Source: Vanilla planifolia
Lineage: Eukaryota > Streptophyta > Magnoliopsida > Asparagales > Orchidaceae
Length of the DNA stretch: 64,000 nucleotides
Direction: 5' to 3'
Assembly: GCA_023846275.1 (NCBI GenBank)
Contig: CM043877.1
Span: 17,900,607 to 17,964,606, forward strand
Shown: piece after piece, positions 12,820 through 23,485 of the stretch
Layout: every line of letters starts with the position of its first letter
Numbering within the stretch: the stretch's first letter is position 1
Position numbers and translations under genes: made by a program
The notes under the pieces: model-generated
The model's input: the letters and a program-made list of their open reading frames with translations, nothing else
What the model was told of the DNA's origin: nothing
Databases searched by the model: none

Positions 12820-12995
12820 TTGATAACGTTCATGGTTGCCTCCATAGTTGAGTTATGGTCATAAAAAAATGCAAATGTTCGTATCAAATTACCTTTATGA
12901 TCTCGAATTATACTTCCTATTATGGGTCTTTCTTTCTTGCAGCTTTCATTGATATTGAGCTTTACTATGTTGTCAGGTGGGAAATTCTCACAATA
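12820..12995 (-). pseudogene. LINE RNase H domain fragment
   Basis: Reading KLNINESCKKERPIIGSIIR then HNSTMEATMNVIKKGLEL matches the plant LINE-type RNase H pattern (KLN-D-GS, GGIIRD, AE/ME-A). The first catalytic Asp appears as Asn and the Glu of the A-E motif is kept in MEA. It is a dead copy. Confidence 0.65.
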
Positions 12996-13903
12996 CTAAA
13001 TCACATTCTAGTTTTCCTTTACCTGAAAGAGGGAGCCAAAGTCTAGTTGCATCATGAGTCTAGCCTCTTGTATAGTTTGCATTAGAGGGAAGTATTTAAA
13101 TGTATTATAGCAATACTTGGTAACATTATTGTTAATGATTATCTTTGATCACTAGTTTCTTTGAACACTTTTATATTGTTGCCTTCCAGATATTTTATCA
13201 TATTAATATTGGAATGATTTGAAGCACTTCACATCTTATTAAGCTCCGCATGATTTATTGGCACCAGTTGTTGAGAATATCTTAAGTATTATTTGACATT
13301 ATTTGCTAGATTACTAATGTATTGGCAAGAACAGACTACACCTTTTTTGCTAAATGACAAATTACAATAACATGGTCTAAAGAGTCCTCATTAGAACAAC
13401 GAGGACACTTGAAAGCTAGTTGAATATCGAGTCTTTGCTTTTGCTCTGAAATAAATAGAATCTTATTTATGATTCTACAAAACCAATACTAAGATCTTGA
13501 TGGGCATTTAACATTTCATATCATTTTTTTAGATTTCAAGATAAAGAATTTGCTTTTTTATGATGTTTCATGTGAATTGTAAGTTGAAGGTCCCATCTTT
13601 AGTAAGGGTCCAAATAAAGGATCTCGAATTTGTACATGTATTTATATGTTCTGACACCAAATCATTATTTATTTTCATATGTTTCCATGTGTCCAATTTA
13701 ATATCCTTTGCAATACCAATCATGTATTTGTCTTTTATGAATTTAGCTTAAAGTGATTGGTCAGTTTAAATCTTCTAGTTTAGTTTAGCAGAGTAGGTAG
13801 TTATGATATCTTTTAGTTTTTTCAATTCTAAATCATTTTTTTCTATAAGAACACATACTTTGCCTCAAATAACTCAATGATATTTATGAACATTATCAAC
13901 CTC

Positions 13904-14155
13904 CTATAATAAGCAATTCATAACTTTTTCAACTCTATCTATAAGTTGTATTAAGGGATGTATTGTCATGAGTGAAGATGGTATAATAGATTTTAAGACA
14001 TGCCTTATTAGGATTAATCTATCAGTTATGGATAATAGTTTATTGTTCCAACCCAGCATCTTGTTGGTTAGTTTATCTAGGATTTTTTGATAATATATTA
14101 CTTTTGTTCTACTAGTAAACAGGGGACATCTTAGGTATGTTATGGCAAAAGGCAT
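13904..14155 (-). pseudogene. LINE reverse transcriptase, thumb/C-terminal fragment
   Basis: The open 83-codon stretch contains YLRCPLFTSRTKVIYYQKIL followed by LGWNNKLLSITDRLILIRHV and LKSIIPSSLMTIHP. This is the conserved segment just after the polymerase palm in plant L1-type LINEs. It is the best-preserved coding piece of the element. Confidence 0.8.
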
Positions 14156-15333
14156 TTATTGAAAACTCGTGACTTTAGTTATCTTATTAGTTGATGTTAT
14201 TTTAATAATTTTGTTATTGTAGAATTTGCTCTTTTGTGTATTTAATTGAAGACTTGATATGTCTTGGAACATTTTTGGGAATTTGCTTAGACATTTCATT
14301 TATCTCAAAATCTCCTCTATTAAAAATAATTATATTATCGACATAACAAAGATGTGACATCAATGAGCATCATTTAGGTAGTGCATAATGTATTACTTTA
14401 TCTGTGAATAGATTATTTAATATTCTATTAAAAGCCCCATGGATAATACAAATAATAGATAAGAAATGTGATTATCTTGTTTTAGCCCCCTTAAGGGCTA
14501 AAAAAATCCATTAAAATGCTATTAACAGCCATAAGTTGTCTGTAATATTCCTAATCAACCCATTCAATTGAGTTGAAAAGTTAAATTTATATAATATTTT
14601 ATGCTAGAAGTCTTATGACAAGTTATTAAATGTGATTTTTAAATCTAGCTTGAGAATGCAATTCTTATCTTTAACTTTCTTGTTTAGAGAACCCATTAAT
14701 TCTTGAGCTTGAATGATATTATCTGTAATTATTTTTCTTTAACAAAATTAGCTTCTTCAAGAAATATGATGCTACCAAATATGAATTTATTTTATTATTT
14801 TAGGCATTCCTTGAGCCTTCTCAATTTAAATGCTAAAGTTGTTATGTTAGAAAGGTGTGTTAGAATGAACCAATTATTTTTTATCACTCTAAAAAATGTT
14901 GAATGCGTAGACCACATAGTTTGATACTTGAATTGTTTTGATCTAGAAACATAAGCTTTAGGATATTGAAGCAATAACGGTAAGTAGTTCGAACCCATTT
15001 GCATAGATGTGGTTTTGCTATAGAGCATGTTTCCATCCAATCTTTATTTATTAGAATTTTGTCGAGCTTTTTCCAAAATCATTTCCCTTTTCTTTTCCCA
15101 AACCTAGGTGAAGATTAAGTTCAAGGGAGATCTTTCAAGCTACATTGGTTTATAAAGTTCATAAACTTGTGCATTGCAACCAAGGTAGGAATGGAAGGAC
15201 TTGTATATTCATTCATAGAAGTAATAATGTTAAAGCCTCCCCCAATCATCTATGAGCCTTTAAGATTTGTTATAATTAAAGTTCAATTGCTCCATAATGT
15301 CTAGCTTTAGATTTTTATTATGATCTCTTAGTC

Positions 15334-15900
15334 TTATTATATTGAGGCATTATCCTCTTAGATTATTTCATACTGATCTTAATGAGTTTTGTTTTTAAAA
15401 GAATTCTCTTTACATTTTAAAATCATGATATCTTATATAAATACCAGAATCAATATCTTAATAGTTAATGTAGGGCAATTCATTACTGTACCCCTCTACT
15501 TAGAAGTATTGTAAGAGTTACTTTTTGCATTGGTGATTCTTTTCTTAGGACATCACTTCACACTCTTTACTCTCTTCATCCTTAAGGTTTCATAGGTCCA
15601 CAAGTTTTTGCTTGGTTTGTTTTCAAAACATCAAACTAGTGGGTTTTAACAACTATGATATTTTAGTTTTATTATATTAAGATATTATTTTTTTGGGTCA
15701 TTCTATATCAATTTAAATAAGTTTTACGTTAAAAAAGTATCTATCTATATCTTAAAATCATAACATCTCATATAAATATTATAATTATTTTTTCAGTAAC
15801 TAATGCGAGATAATTTGTCATTGTACCTTTTCACTTAGAAGCTTACTAGGAGTCACACTTTTGACATTCACTTTTTACCTTCTTTGATCCTTGGGTGTTA
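15334..15900. repeat. Pair of about 250-bp direct repeats nested in the LINE
   Basis: Copy A (15334-15590) and copy B (about 15669-15900) share TTATTATATT, CTTAAAATCAT, TCTTATATAAAT/TCTCATATAAAT, AATTCATTACTGTACCCCT versus AATTTGTCATTGTACCTTT, and ACTTAGAAG. Two LTR-like repeats this short with about 80 bp between them suggest a TRIM-type miniature element or two solo LTRs. Confidence 0.6.
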
Positions 15901-17600
15901 CACTTGTACACTTAGTATAAACTAAAGTATAGCACACTGTTAATTGGCTTCCAGATTTATCAATAAGTAGATAAATAAATTGTTCATCAACGTATAGTTT
16001 TTGACATTATAAGCTTCTTATTGAAAGCACCAAGATCTTGTTGAAGGAATTTCTTGCATAATATTCAAAAGCCAATGATATAGTCAAATTGGGTAACTTG
16101 TCAAGTGATAGTAGTTTTAACAAACAACTAATGTGATATTATTGAGAACAATTAGATTTTTGAGGCTCAAATTAATCTCTTGTTCATGACCCTTCTTATG
16201 TTCTAAATAAGAGTATTATTATTTATTGATGTTTGTTTAATCCATAATTCGTATATATTTTGAGCTTCTATGTGTCTTTTTTAAGTTGGTTTGACATTTA
16301 AAGTCTTTCTTTGCTCTTCTTTTAAATCTTCTAATCTATACAAGGATAAAATTGTCTTATCATATTGTATTAACCCAAAGTTTATTGCTCTTTTATGTAG
16401 ATCATTAATGAATTCCTTGAGCGCTTGAAGACCAAGGTTTCTTTGAAAGCATTCCTACGATGCTTCAGCGTCAAACATGGCTCCTGCCTATTTATTAAGC
16501 CTAAAGCCTATCTTAAGTACAACATGCTCATTCAAAATCTTGTTTAAAGTTTTTTCTCGTCATTTTTGTTACACTAAGTTTAATCTTATCCTTGTTCACA
16601 TGTTTGTTTGGAGCTTCATCTAAAATATTTCGACAATTAGAGTTGCTAGTTTGATTAAGACTTAGGTATCAGGATTTATCTTTACATTATAATTTGGTTA
16701 GCTTATTGGTTTTGATATTGTTCTGGTTATATCCATCTTAGGTTCCTCATTGTTATTCCCTCTCTCATTCTATTTAGTTGGAGTTTTAGCCAATTCAATA
16801 AAGGCTTGTGTGTTCGGATTTATTGTGTTGTGTTTATATTGCACAAAAGAATGACCTTGCTTGCGACATACTCAACAAAAACTAAGAAGATTGTCATACT
16901 AGATCATTTACCATAACTCATTAGAATTGCTTCCTTTTTGTGTAATTTTGATCCATTTTGGTAATGTTTTTTCTAAATTTACTTCGACACAAACTCTAAC
17001 CAAACTTGGACAGATTGAGTTTAGAGTTGCAATGGTCACCTTAAGCGAATTTATGATTGTTGTAGCTATAGAATATAGCGTCGCTTTGTTGAATGGGTAT
17101 TCAAGTGAATCATATATTGGAGCTAGAGATGGTTCATTGTTGAGATGAAAATCTAGATGTCACTTGAAAATTTTTATTTAAAATTTTGTTTCTTTTTATG
17201 ACCTGGGAAGTGAGCAACTTAAAAAATCCTCCTTGAATGTGATTAGGATATGTTGACTATTTAGCAATCCAACTTTGACTTCACTATAAAATCTAATTTT
17301 ATTGAATGTTTTATGTTTCTATGCTAGGTCTTTTATATGAGAATTTTTTGACCAATATTAGTCTTAAATGTAGTCGTCATTTTTTTTTCTATTTCATCTT
17401 CTTCAAAGATAATTTTTAGTTCCCCTTTAAATATCGATGAAGATTTGATATAAATCTGGAACTGGTTGATAGATTTACCTAAGACTCAGCAAATGAGCAA
17501 TTAGAGGGGAGATCCCCTAAAATCACCATTAAATCAAGTAACCCAAACGTTCAATTAAAAGTTCAAATTAGGGTGAGGTCATATCATCGCTTTTAAAATC

Positions 17601-18123
17601 AATCTAAAGATTGACAATTCATTGACTAATCCTCTGTCGAGCAACAGATCATTTTTTTCGTTGCCCATCGCACATCACTCTGGTGGTCCAAAGGTAAGCT
17701 AAGTTTTTATCTATGATGCACGTTATTGTCACTTGCATCATAATTTAAATATTATTAACGATTTATTTTTGGAATAGCATTCATTGAAAGTTGTTCTTAA
17801 TTCTATAGCAGTGATCAAAATTATCATTCCAATTAAATTAATGACGTATAGGCATGAAATCCTCACATAATCAGTTTCACAAGCAAAATTATTCGGCCGC
17901 TCCGAATCGAATTGGGCCGATCCGGGTTGCGGTGGTCGTGGGACCCGCGTTTTAGGTTACCGAGGGAGAGGATTAAACATCTTCCGCTAAATTGCATTTC
18001 CGGGCCCTTTTTTTCCAACCAAGTGCTGATTGGTCGCTAGAAAAGATCAAGGGGTGATCGTCGTCTTCCTTCGTCTCGCAGCTTGCACTTGGCTTCTCTT
18101 CGGAGGGGGGCCAGATCGGAGTG
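17601..18123 (+). promoter_or_regulatory. GC-rich island, probable promoter/leader
   Basis: From about 17890 the base composition changes sharply (GGCCGCTCCGAATCG, GTGGGACCCGCG, CCGGGCCC). This contrasts with the AT-rich DNA on both sides and looks like a gene start. No confident TATA box was seen. Confidence 0.45.
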
Positions 18124-18285
18124 ATGGGATTATTGGTGGCGGTTGTACGTGGATTTGGGCAGTGGGCGTTGACCTTATGGGCGCTACAGGAGAGGAGGTT
18201 TGCCATCGTATGCGACACGGCAAATTCCGCCGTCAGGGCGATCATGGTTTCAGCCATGCTCTGCTTGATGATGGTGGCGAGGTGA
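18124..18285 (+). CDS. Possible 53-residue small membrane protein or upstream ORF in a GC-rich exon
   Basis: ATG 18124 opens a 53-codon frame starting MGLLVAVVRGFGQWALTLWA and ending in a hydrophobic segment (AIMVSAMLCLMMVA) before a TGA. A good splice donor, CTG|GTAAGTG, lies 12 bases after the stop (18298). The exon could therefore be a leader with this as an upstream ORF, or the coding frame may be the overlapping one starting at ATG 18177 (MGATGEEVCHRMRHGK) that runs into the donor. A copia element starts 410 bases downstream, so any following exon would be beyond 23.5 kb. I do not recognise the family. The call rests on composition and the donor site only. Confidence 0.35.
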   Translation: MGLLVAVVRGFGQWALTLWALQERRFAIVCDTANSAVRAIMVSAMLCLMMVAR

Positions 18286-18707
18286 CGTTATTAACTGGTA
18301 AGTGATTTTTGTCGGACCTTGTTTGTTGTAGATTTCAGTTCGATAGCTGGATTTGTGGTTTTCCACAAATTTCCAGTCGAGCTTGATGGGATTGAGGACT
18401 TTACGGAGGTAATTCGATGGGGATTTCTTATATGTTTGGACGATCGATTTCTTATGAATGAGAATTATTGTCCCTACTCCGTTTGTTCGAAGAATTCATG
18501 ATTGGAGATTACTGTTTGTGTGGTTGAAGATTTAGCAATAAAATGCACTTGTTAGTTTAGATCTTGATGATCTTTGATCTGTATTGACTATCAATATCAT
18601 GTATTTCTGATGATTTGCTGCAAGCAATCGAAGATTTCTTTAGTGTAGGAAATCAGTGAAGAATTGAGGTTGAAATCAGCTGCTTTTGTCCTTGTGATTA
18701 TTGTTTT
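18286..18707. other. Probable intron/leader sequence before copia element 2
   Basis: It begins with a GTAAGT donor and is moderately AT-rich. The short frame 18319-18501 has no recognisable motif. Confidence 0.35.
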
Positions 18708-18747
18708 TGTTACGAAATCGGATCAAATAATGGGAGAGCATGAGCAA

Positions 18748-18837
18748 ATAAATTCACTATAATCGAGAGTTATAAGTGAGGTTTGGAAGAAGATAAATTC
18801 ACTATAATCAAGAGTTACAAGTGAGGTTTGGAAGAAG
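18748..18837 (+). repeat. 45-bp tandem duplication inside the left LTR of element 2
   Basis: Two almost identical units (18748-18792 and 18793-18837), each ATAAATTCACTATAATC followed by GAGGTTTGGAAGAAG. The other LTR has one copy, so the duplication arose after insertion. Confidence 0.9.
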
Positions 18838-18871
18838 AAGAAAACTGCTATAAAACCTTAAGCTAATATAA

Positions 18872-18937
18872 CACACACACGCACACACACGCACGCACAC
18901 ACACACACACACACACCCACACACACACATATATATA
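18872..18937. repeat. CA/CACG microsatellite in the left LTR
   Basis: A run of ACAC/GCAC dinucleotides followed by ATATATAT. At the same place the right LTR has only a short ATATATATA. Confidence 0.9.
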
Positions 18938-19721
18938 AGTTTAGAACAAAATGTTAAAGAAATAAAATTACAAATATATCCTTATAATATCCATTTATTT
19001 ATTTCTTTTAACAATAGTTATCCTATCCATCGTATTCGATTACATATTGAGGATATACTTCATTTTTAATTTTCAGAGTTCAAAATTCGAGGTAATATCA
19101 ACAAATTTCTACATTGACTTGAATTTTCTCTTGAATTAAAATCAACTGTAGCAAGCTTAGTTCTCCAAAAAAGTGTCTCCATGAATCATATGACATTAAC
19201 CAAGTCTAAACAAAGATTGTACTTGGTTGTTGGAAGCATCTTTATTATAATGTCTGTGGGGTTCTTCGTAGTGCTGATTTTTTGAATAGCTACATCTCCA
19301 GCTTCAATCATGTCATGGGTAAAATGATACCTGATATCAATATACTTTGTCCTCTCATAAAACATTTGATCATCGGATAAGCATATAGCATTTTGATTGT
19401 TACAAAATATGGTGATCGTTCCACTAATTCTATTCAGCTCTCAGAATAGACCTTGTAGCCAGATAGCTTTTTTCACAGCATCAGGGATTGTTATATACTC
19501 TGCCTCTGTAGTGGACAATGCAATTATATTTTGTAAAACTAATCTTCAATTGACAGTAAAACCCTCAAGAGTGAAGACATATCCTGTGAGAGACCTTCTT
19601 CTATCATAGTTATCTTCATAGTCTGAGTCGATTAACCTTTCAGTCTTAAAATGTTTCCTCCAAAATATAGACAAGTATCAATAGTGTCACATAAGTATCT
19701 CAAAATCCACTTAACACTCTC

Positions 19722-20186
19722 TCAATGTTGCTTACTTGGATCAGTCATGTACCTACTGACAATACTAATAACATGTGCCAAATTAGGACGAATGTAAATC
19801 ATCGCATACATCAAACTACAAAGAGCATTTATATAAGGAACATGTTGCATGTATTTTACTTCATTCGTAGAGTTTGGACATAGATTTCTAGATAACTTAA
19901 AATGAGTGGCTAAAGGTATAGAAATAGGTCCAGCTTTTTTCATTCCGAATCTCTGAAGCACATTCATAATGTAGTTGCTTTGAGATAAAAGAAGCCTCTT
20001 TTCCTTCCTATCTCTTATGATCTCCATCCTAAGTATCTTTATTATTTCCCTTAAGCCTTTTATGTCAAATTTTTGTCTAAGAAGTTCTTTTAAGCTCTTC
20101 ACATGACTCTTGCTCTTTACTACAATAAGCATGTCATCCATATAGAGCAACAAGTACAAGAAATATCTATTTGCAAGTTTTTTCAA
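19722..20186 (-). pseudogene. Copia reverse transcriptase, C-terminal part
   Basis: A 154-codon open stretch. The catalytic box is YMDDMLIV, followed by the connection region LRMEIIRDRKEKRLLLSQSN and the NVLQRFGM / PLATHFKLS segment typical of Tnt1-like elements. It lacks the N-terminal palm (found separately at 20346-20591), so it is a fragment. Confidence 0.85.
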
Positions 20187-20345
20187 GTATACACAGTTAT
20201 CAAAATTACTCCTATAGAATTAATAAGATAACATGAAAGAATCAAAATTTTTGTACCACTATTTAAGAGATTGTTTCAAGTCATACAAAAACTTTCTTAA
20301 TCTGCACACATAGTTTTCTTTATCTTCATAAATAAAACCTTCAGA

Positions 20346-20591
20346 TTACTTCATGTATATCTCTTCTTCTAAGTTTTCATATAAGAAAGTAGTCTTGATA
20401 TCTAATTGTTCTAACTTTAAATTATTCACTACAACCAAGTCAAGTAAAATTTTAATAGATGTATGCTTTACCACTGGTGCAAAGATATTAGTAAAATCAA
20501 TACCTTTAACCTGGTTGTGTCTCTTGGATACAAGCCTTGCCTTGAACCTGTCTTCCTCAGTACTTGGAATACCAATTTTTTTCTTAAACAC
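20346..20591 (-). pseudogene. Copia reverse transcriptase, N-terminal palm fragment
   Basis: Contains RFKARLVSKRHNQVKGIDF then FAPVVKHTSIKILL and LEQLDIKTTFLYENLEEEIY. These are the standard copia motifs (KARLV-KG--Q, F-PVV, QLD-K-AFL-G-L-E-IYM), with Ala to Thr and Gly to Glu changes. Confidence 0.85.
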
Positions 20592-21566
20592 TTACTTGCA
20601 TTTAATGGTTTTCTTACCAGCTAGAAGCTTTGTCAAATTCTAAGTTTTGTTCTTATGTAAGGACTCGATCTTTTCTTGCATGGTTAATAACCAATCTCTT
20701 GACTTTTCACAAGTAGTTGCTTTTGAATAAGTACAAGATTCACTACTCCAACTCATGTCTTGAGCCATAGACAAAACGTATACAACCAAATCAATATCTA
20801 CATATCTCTTTGGAGGTTTGATCACCCTTCTTTCTCGATTTCTTCCAATGCTGTATGATTGCCCTTCTTGTGGGGTTTAATCATCTTTAATAACTTGTGT
20901 ATCTTCTAGCAAGTCATTTTAATGATTCTCAATTTTTACACAATTTAGGCTATTATTTACAGTATCATCATGAACAGTAATAGATTGTTTAGAAGCATTT
21001 AAAATAAATCATTCATCAAATAGAACATCTCTACTAATTATCAATTTAGATTCAAAGGGACACCAAAGTCTGTAATATTTTCTTTCTCCTAAAGTATAAC
21101 CAATAAAGATACATTTCTTGGACCTGGGGTCCAATTTTTCTTCTCTACAATGAGAGTAAGCAACACAACAAAAAAACATTTAACTAAGAATAATCAAAAG
21201 GTTTATCTGACCAAATCTCTTTAGGTGTCTTCATGTCTAAGATTGTATGAGATGAAATATTGATCAGATGGCAATCTGTGGAACATGCTTCTACTCAGAA
21301 TGATTTTAAGAGACCTACAGTAAATAGCATACATCTAGCCCCCTCTAAAATAGTTCGCTTATATCTCTCAGAGATATCTTTTTGTTGAAGAGTTCCTACA
21401 CAAGTTCTGTGCCTAACTATGTCTTATTTTCTACAAACTTCATAGAATTTATTTGAACAAAACTCCAACCCGTTATCAGTTTGAAGATGTTTTATGGCTT
21501 TTCTTGTTTGTTTTTCAATAAGTGTTTTCCATTAGACAAAACTCTAAAAAACATTAGCTTTTTCTT

Positions 21567-21845
21567 TTAAGAAAAAGACCATACCTTTCTAGAGTAATCA
21601 TCAATAAAAGTCAGTATGTATCTGGCATCGACCTTAGATGGTTGTTGAGATGGATCCCATAAATCTGAATGAATATAATTTAAGGTCCCTTTAATTCTAT
21701 ATTGTCCAAGACTGAAAGCTGTTTTTTTATGTTTACCCTTAATATACTGCTTACAAAACTTTAGTTTTCCTGTCATATTTTCAGATAAGAGGTCTATTTT
21801 GCTTAGTTTAATCAGACCTCTCTCACTCATGTGTCCCAATTGCAT
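21567..21845 (-). pseudogene. Copia gag-pre-integrase and integrase start
   Basis: LGHMSERGLIKLSKIDLLSE and the C-x-x-x-x-GK region (FCKQYIKGKHKK) make the zinc-binding part. YIHSDLWDPSQQPSKVDARY and FIDDYSRKVWSF carry the first catalytic Asp region. The rest of integrase continues toward about 21000 in other frames. Confidence 0.85.
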
Positions 21846-22199
21846 ATGTCATAGCCTTATAATGTTAGAATTTTAAATAGATGATATTACTACTGCTCTT
21901 ATCACAATAGATCTTTCAAGAGTGTATAATCTTTTAACCTTCTTCTCTTTTATTATCACCAGGGAATTATAGACAACTCTTATAGCTCTATCTTCTCTGA
22001 TGTATCAATAACCTTTATTATCAAGTATGCTAAGAGAAATAAGATTTCTCTTTAGGCTTGGAATGTGTCTAACCTCATCAAGTGTGTGAACAGATCTATC
22101 AAACATCTTGATCCTGACAGTTCCAATACCAACAACCTTGTATGATGTGTCGTTGCTTATAAGCACAACTCCATTTGTAATAAGCTCATATGTGGCGAA

Positions 22200-22794
22200 T
22201 CAATCCTTGTTTGGTGTTATGTGAAAAGAGTAAGTCGAATCCATAATCCATTTTAAACTTGAGAAATTTTCTAAATCTGATACAAGAACGATGTTTCTAA
22301 TACATTTTTCCTCACTAACTATGCTGGCTTCTCCTAATTTCTTAGGTTTATGATCACCTTTTTCAAATTCTTCTTTTCTCTTTAGTTTAAACCAGTCTGC
22401 TTTTATATGACCCTTCTTCTTGCAATAGTTACAAATCAAATTTTTGTGTTTGGACTTTGATCTTCTTTTTTTGCTTTACATTAGAAAAATCTATTTGCTT
22501 CGACAGTTCTCTAACAATCAAACCTTCTCGTTGCGATTTAGAAGTTGATAGATCTTTGTTAAGCATTGTTTTTGACAATGAAACTTGGGAAATGTTCTTA
22601 AACAAAATCAAATCTTGATCATAAAATATTGAATCCTTCATATTGGTGTAAGAAGATAGAGAACATAATAAAAATAAAGTAAGATATTTATCATTATACT
22701 TAACTTCAAGCATCTCCGGATCTATAATAATTCTCTTGAATTTATCCAAATGAGACTTGATATTTTTGCCTTCAATGAGACGGTATGTGTACAA
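22200..22794 (-). pseudogene. Copia gag C-terminus, zinc knuckle and protease start
   Basis: Two overlapping frames. The first (22794-22429) has gag UBN2-type sequence (YTYRLIEGKNIKSHLDKFKR, LLCSLSSYTNM). The second (22439-22200) has the knuckle CNYCKKKGHIKADW, with the last Cys changed to Trp, then WIMDSTYSFHITPNKD, where the protease DSG appears as DST. A frameshift lies between them. Confidence 0.8.
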
Positions 22795-23132
22795 ACGCTA
22801 CTTCAGAAGGAGTTTGTTCGGAGTCTCCAATCTAAGCCATAGGGTCATAGCTGTCTCCTTTTTCAGGCAATATTGCAGAATTTCATTTGACAAGTGTAGC
22901 TGGATCTGTGTTTTGGCTTTTCGATCTTTCCTCTCTTTCTCCTATTTTGTTAAGGTTGACAACATCTTCTCCATTCCAGGAAAAGCGTCATCCAGATCTA
23001 ACTGCACCAAAATTGCTTACATCTTGACTTGCCACAGAGCAAACCATGTACTCTAATCTAACTTTTCGATGATTCATGGTTGTCATTCGCAAAAAATCTG
23101 ATGAATTAACGAACGTGGCTCTGATATCAATT

Positions 23133-23485
23133 TGTTATGAAGTTGAATCAAATCATAGCAAATGAAATCTAAATGACAGAGATTTGCATAGAAAACCCAA
23201 ATGAGAAAAATCGCAGGAGAGTGTGAGCAAAGAAATTTACTATAATTGAGGGTTACAAAAGAGTTTTGAAGGAGAAAGAAAGTCGCCCTTAAAACGGCCC
23301 AAAAAACTGTTACAAAATCCTAAACTAATATAATATATATATAGATGGGTTTAAGGCAAAATGCTAAGGAAGTGAAATTATAAATATACTCTTATAACAT
23401 CTCTTCCTTTATTTCGTCTAATGATAGTTATCCTATTTATCGTATTCGATTGCATATTTTGGATATACTTTATTTTTAATTTTCA
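23133..23485 (-). repeat. 5' LTR of copia element 2 (right copy)
   Basis: Begins TGTTATGAAGTTG and ends TTTAATTTTCA. It shares TGAGCAAA, ACTATAAT, CGTATTCGATT and GGATATACTT with the left LTR in the same order. It abuts the tRNA-Met primer site on its left side. Confidence 0.85.

Larger units (their letters stand above)
12000..17600 (-). mobile_element. Decayed L1-type non-LTR retrotransposon (LINE)
   Basis: On the minus strand the domains run in plant L1 order. ORF1 at about 17560-16850 has a DUF4283-like part and a CCHC knuckle (VCRKQGHSFVQY, near 16870, last Cys replaced by Tyr). ORF2 endonuclease lies at about 15270-15040 (GGGFNIITSMNEYTS, then LKDLPLNLIFTWFG). Reverse transcriptase covers about 14900-13904 (LKLDLKITFN, YVDNIIIF, then LGWNNKLLSITDRLILIRHV). 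The RVT zinc finger is at 13440-13330 (FKCPRCSNEDSLDHV), and RNase H at 12990-12830 (VKLNINESCKKERPIIGSII). All parts are broken by stops and frameshifts, and the polymerase box is YVDN instead of YADD. The borders are estimates; I did not find a poly-A tail or target duplication. Confidence 0.8.
18708..19075 (-). repeat. 3' LTR of copia element 2 (left copy)
   Basis: Begins TGTTACGAAATC and ends TTTAATTTTCA. It carries an extra 45-bp tandem copy and a CA microsatellite that the other LTR lacks. Confidence 0.85.
18708..23485 (-). mobile_element. Ty1-copia LTR retrotransposon (Tnt1/Tork-like), minus strand
   Basis: LTR pairs at 18708-19075 and 23133-23485 flank a decayed gag-pol on the minus strand. 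The primer site for tRNA-Met reads as GCTCTGATATCA on the plus strand at 23118-23129, next to the right LTR, confirming orientation. Gag: 23090-22429. CCHC knuckle CNYCKKKGHIKADW: near 22430. Protease IMDSTYSFHI: near 22250. Gag-pre-integrase and integrase: 21845-21567 (LGHMSERGLIKLSK, SDLWDP, FIDDYSRKVWSF). Reverse transcriptase: 20591-20346 (QLDIKTTFL) and 20186-19722 (LLYMDDMLIV, LRMEIIRDR, LSQSNYIMNVLQRF). RNase H: about 19540-19200 (LSTTEAEYITIPDA). Stops and frameshifts separate the pieces. I saw no matching target duplication (left flank GTTTT, right flank ATAAG). Confidence 0.9.
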
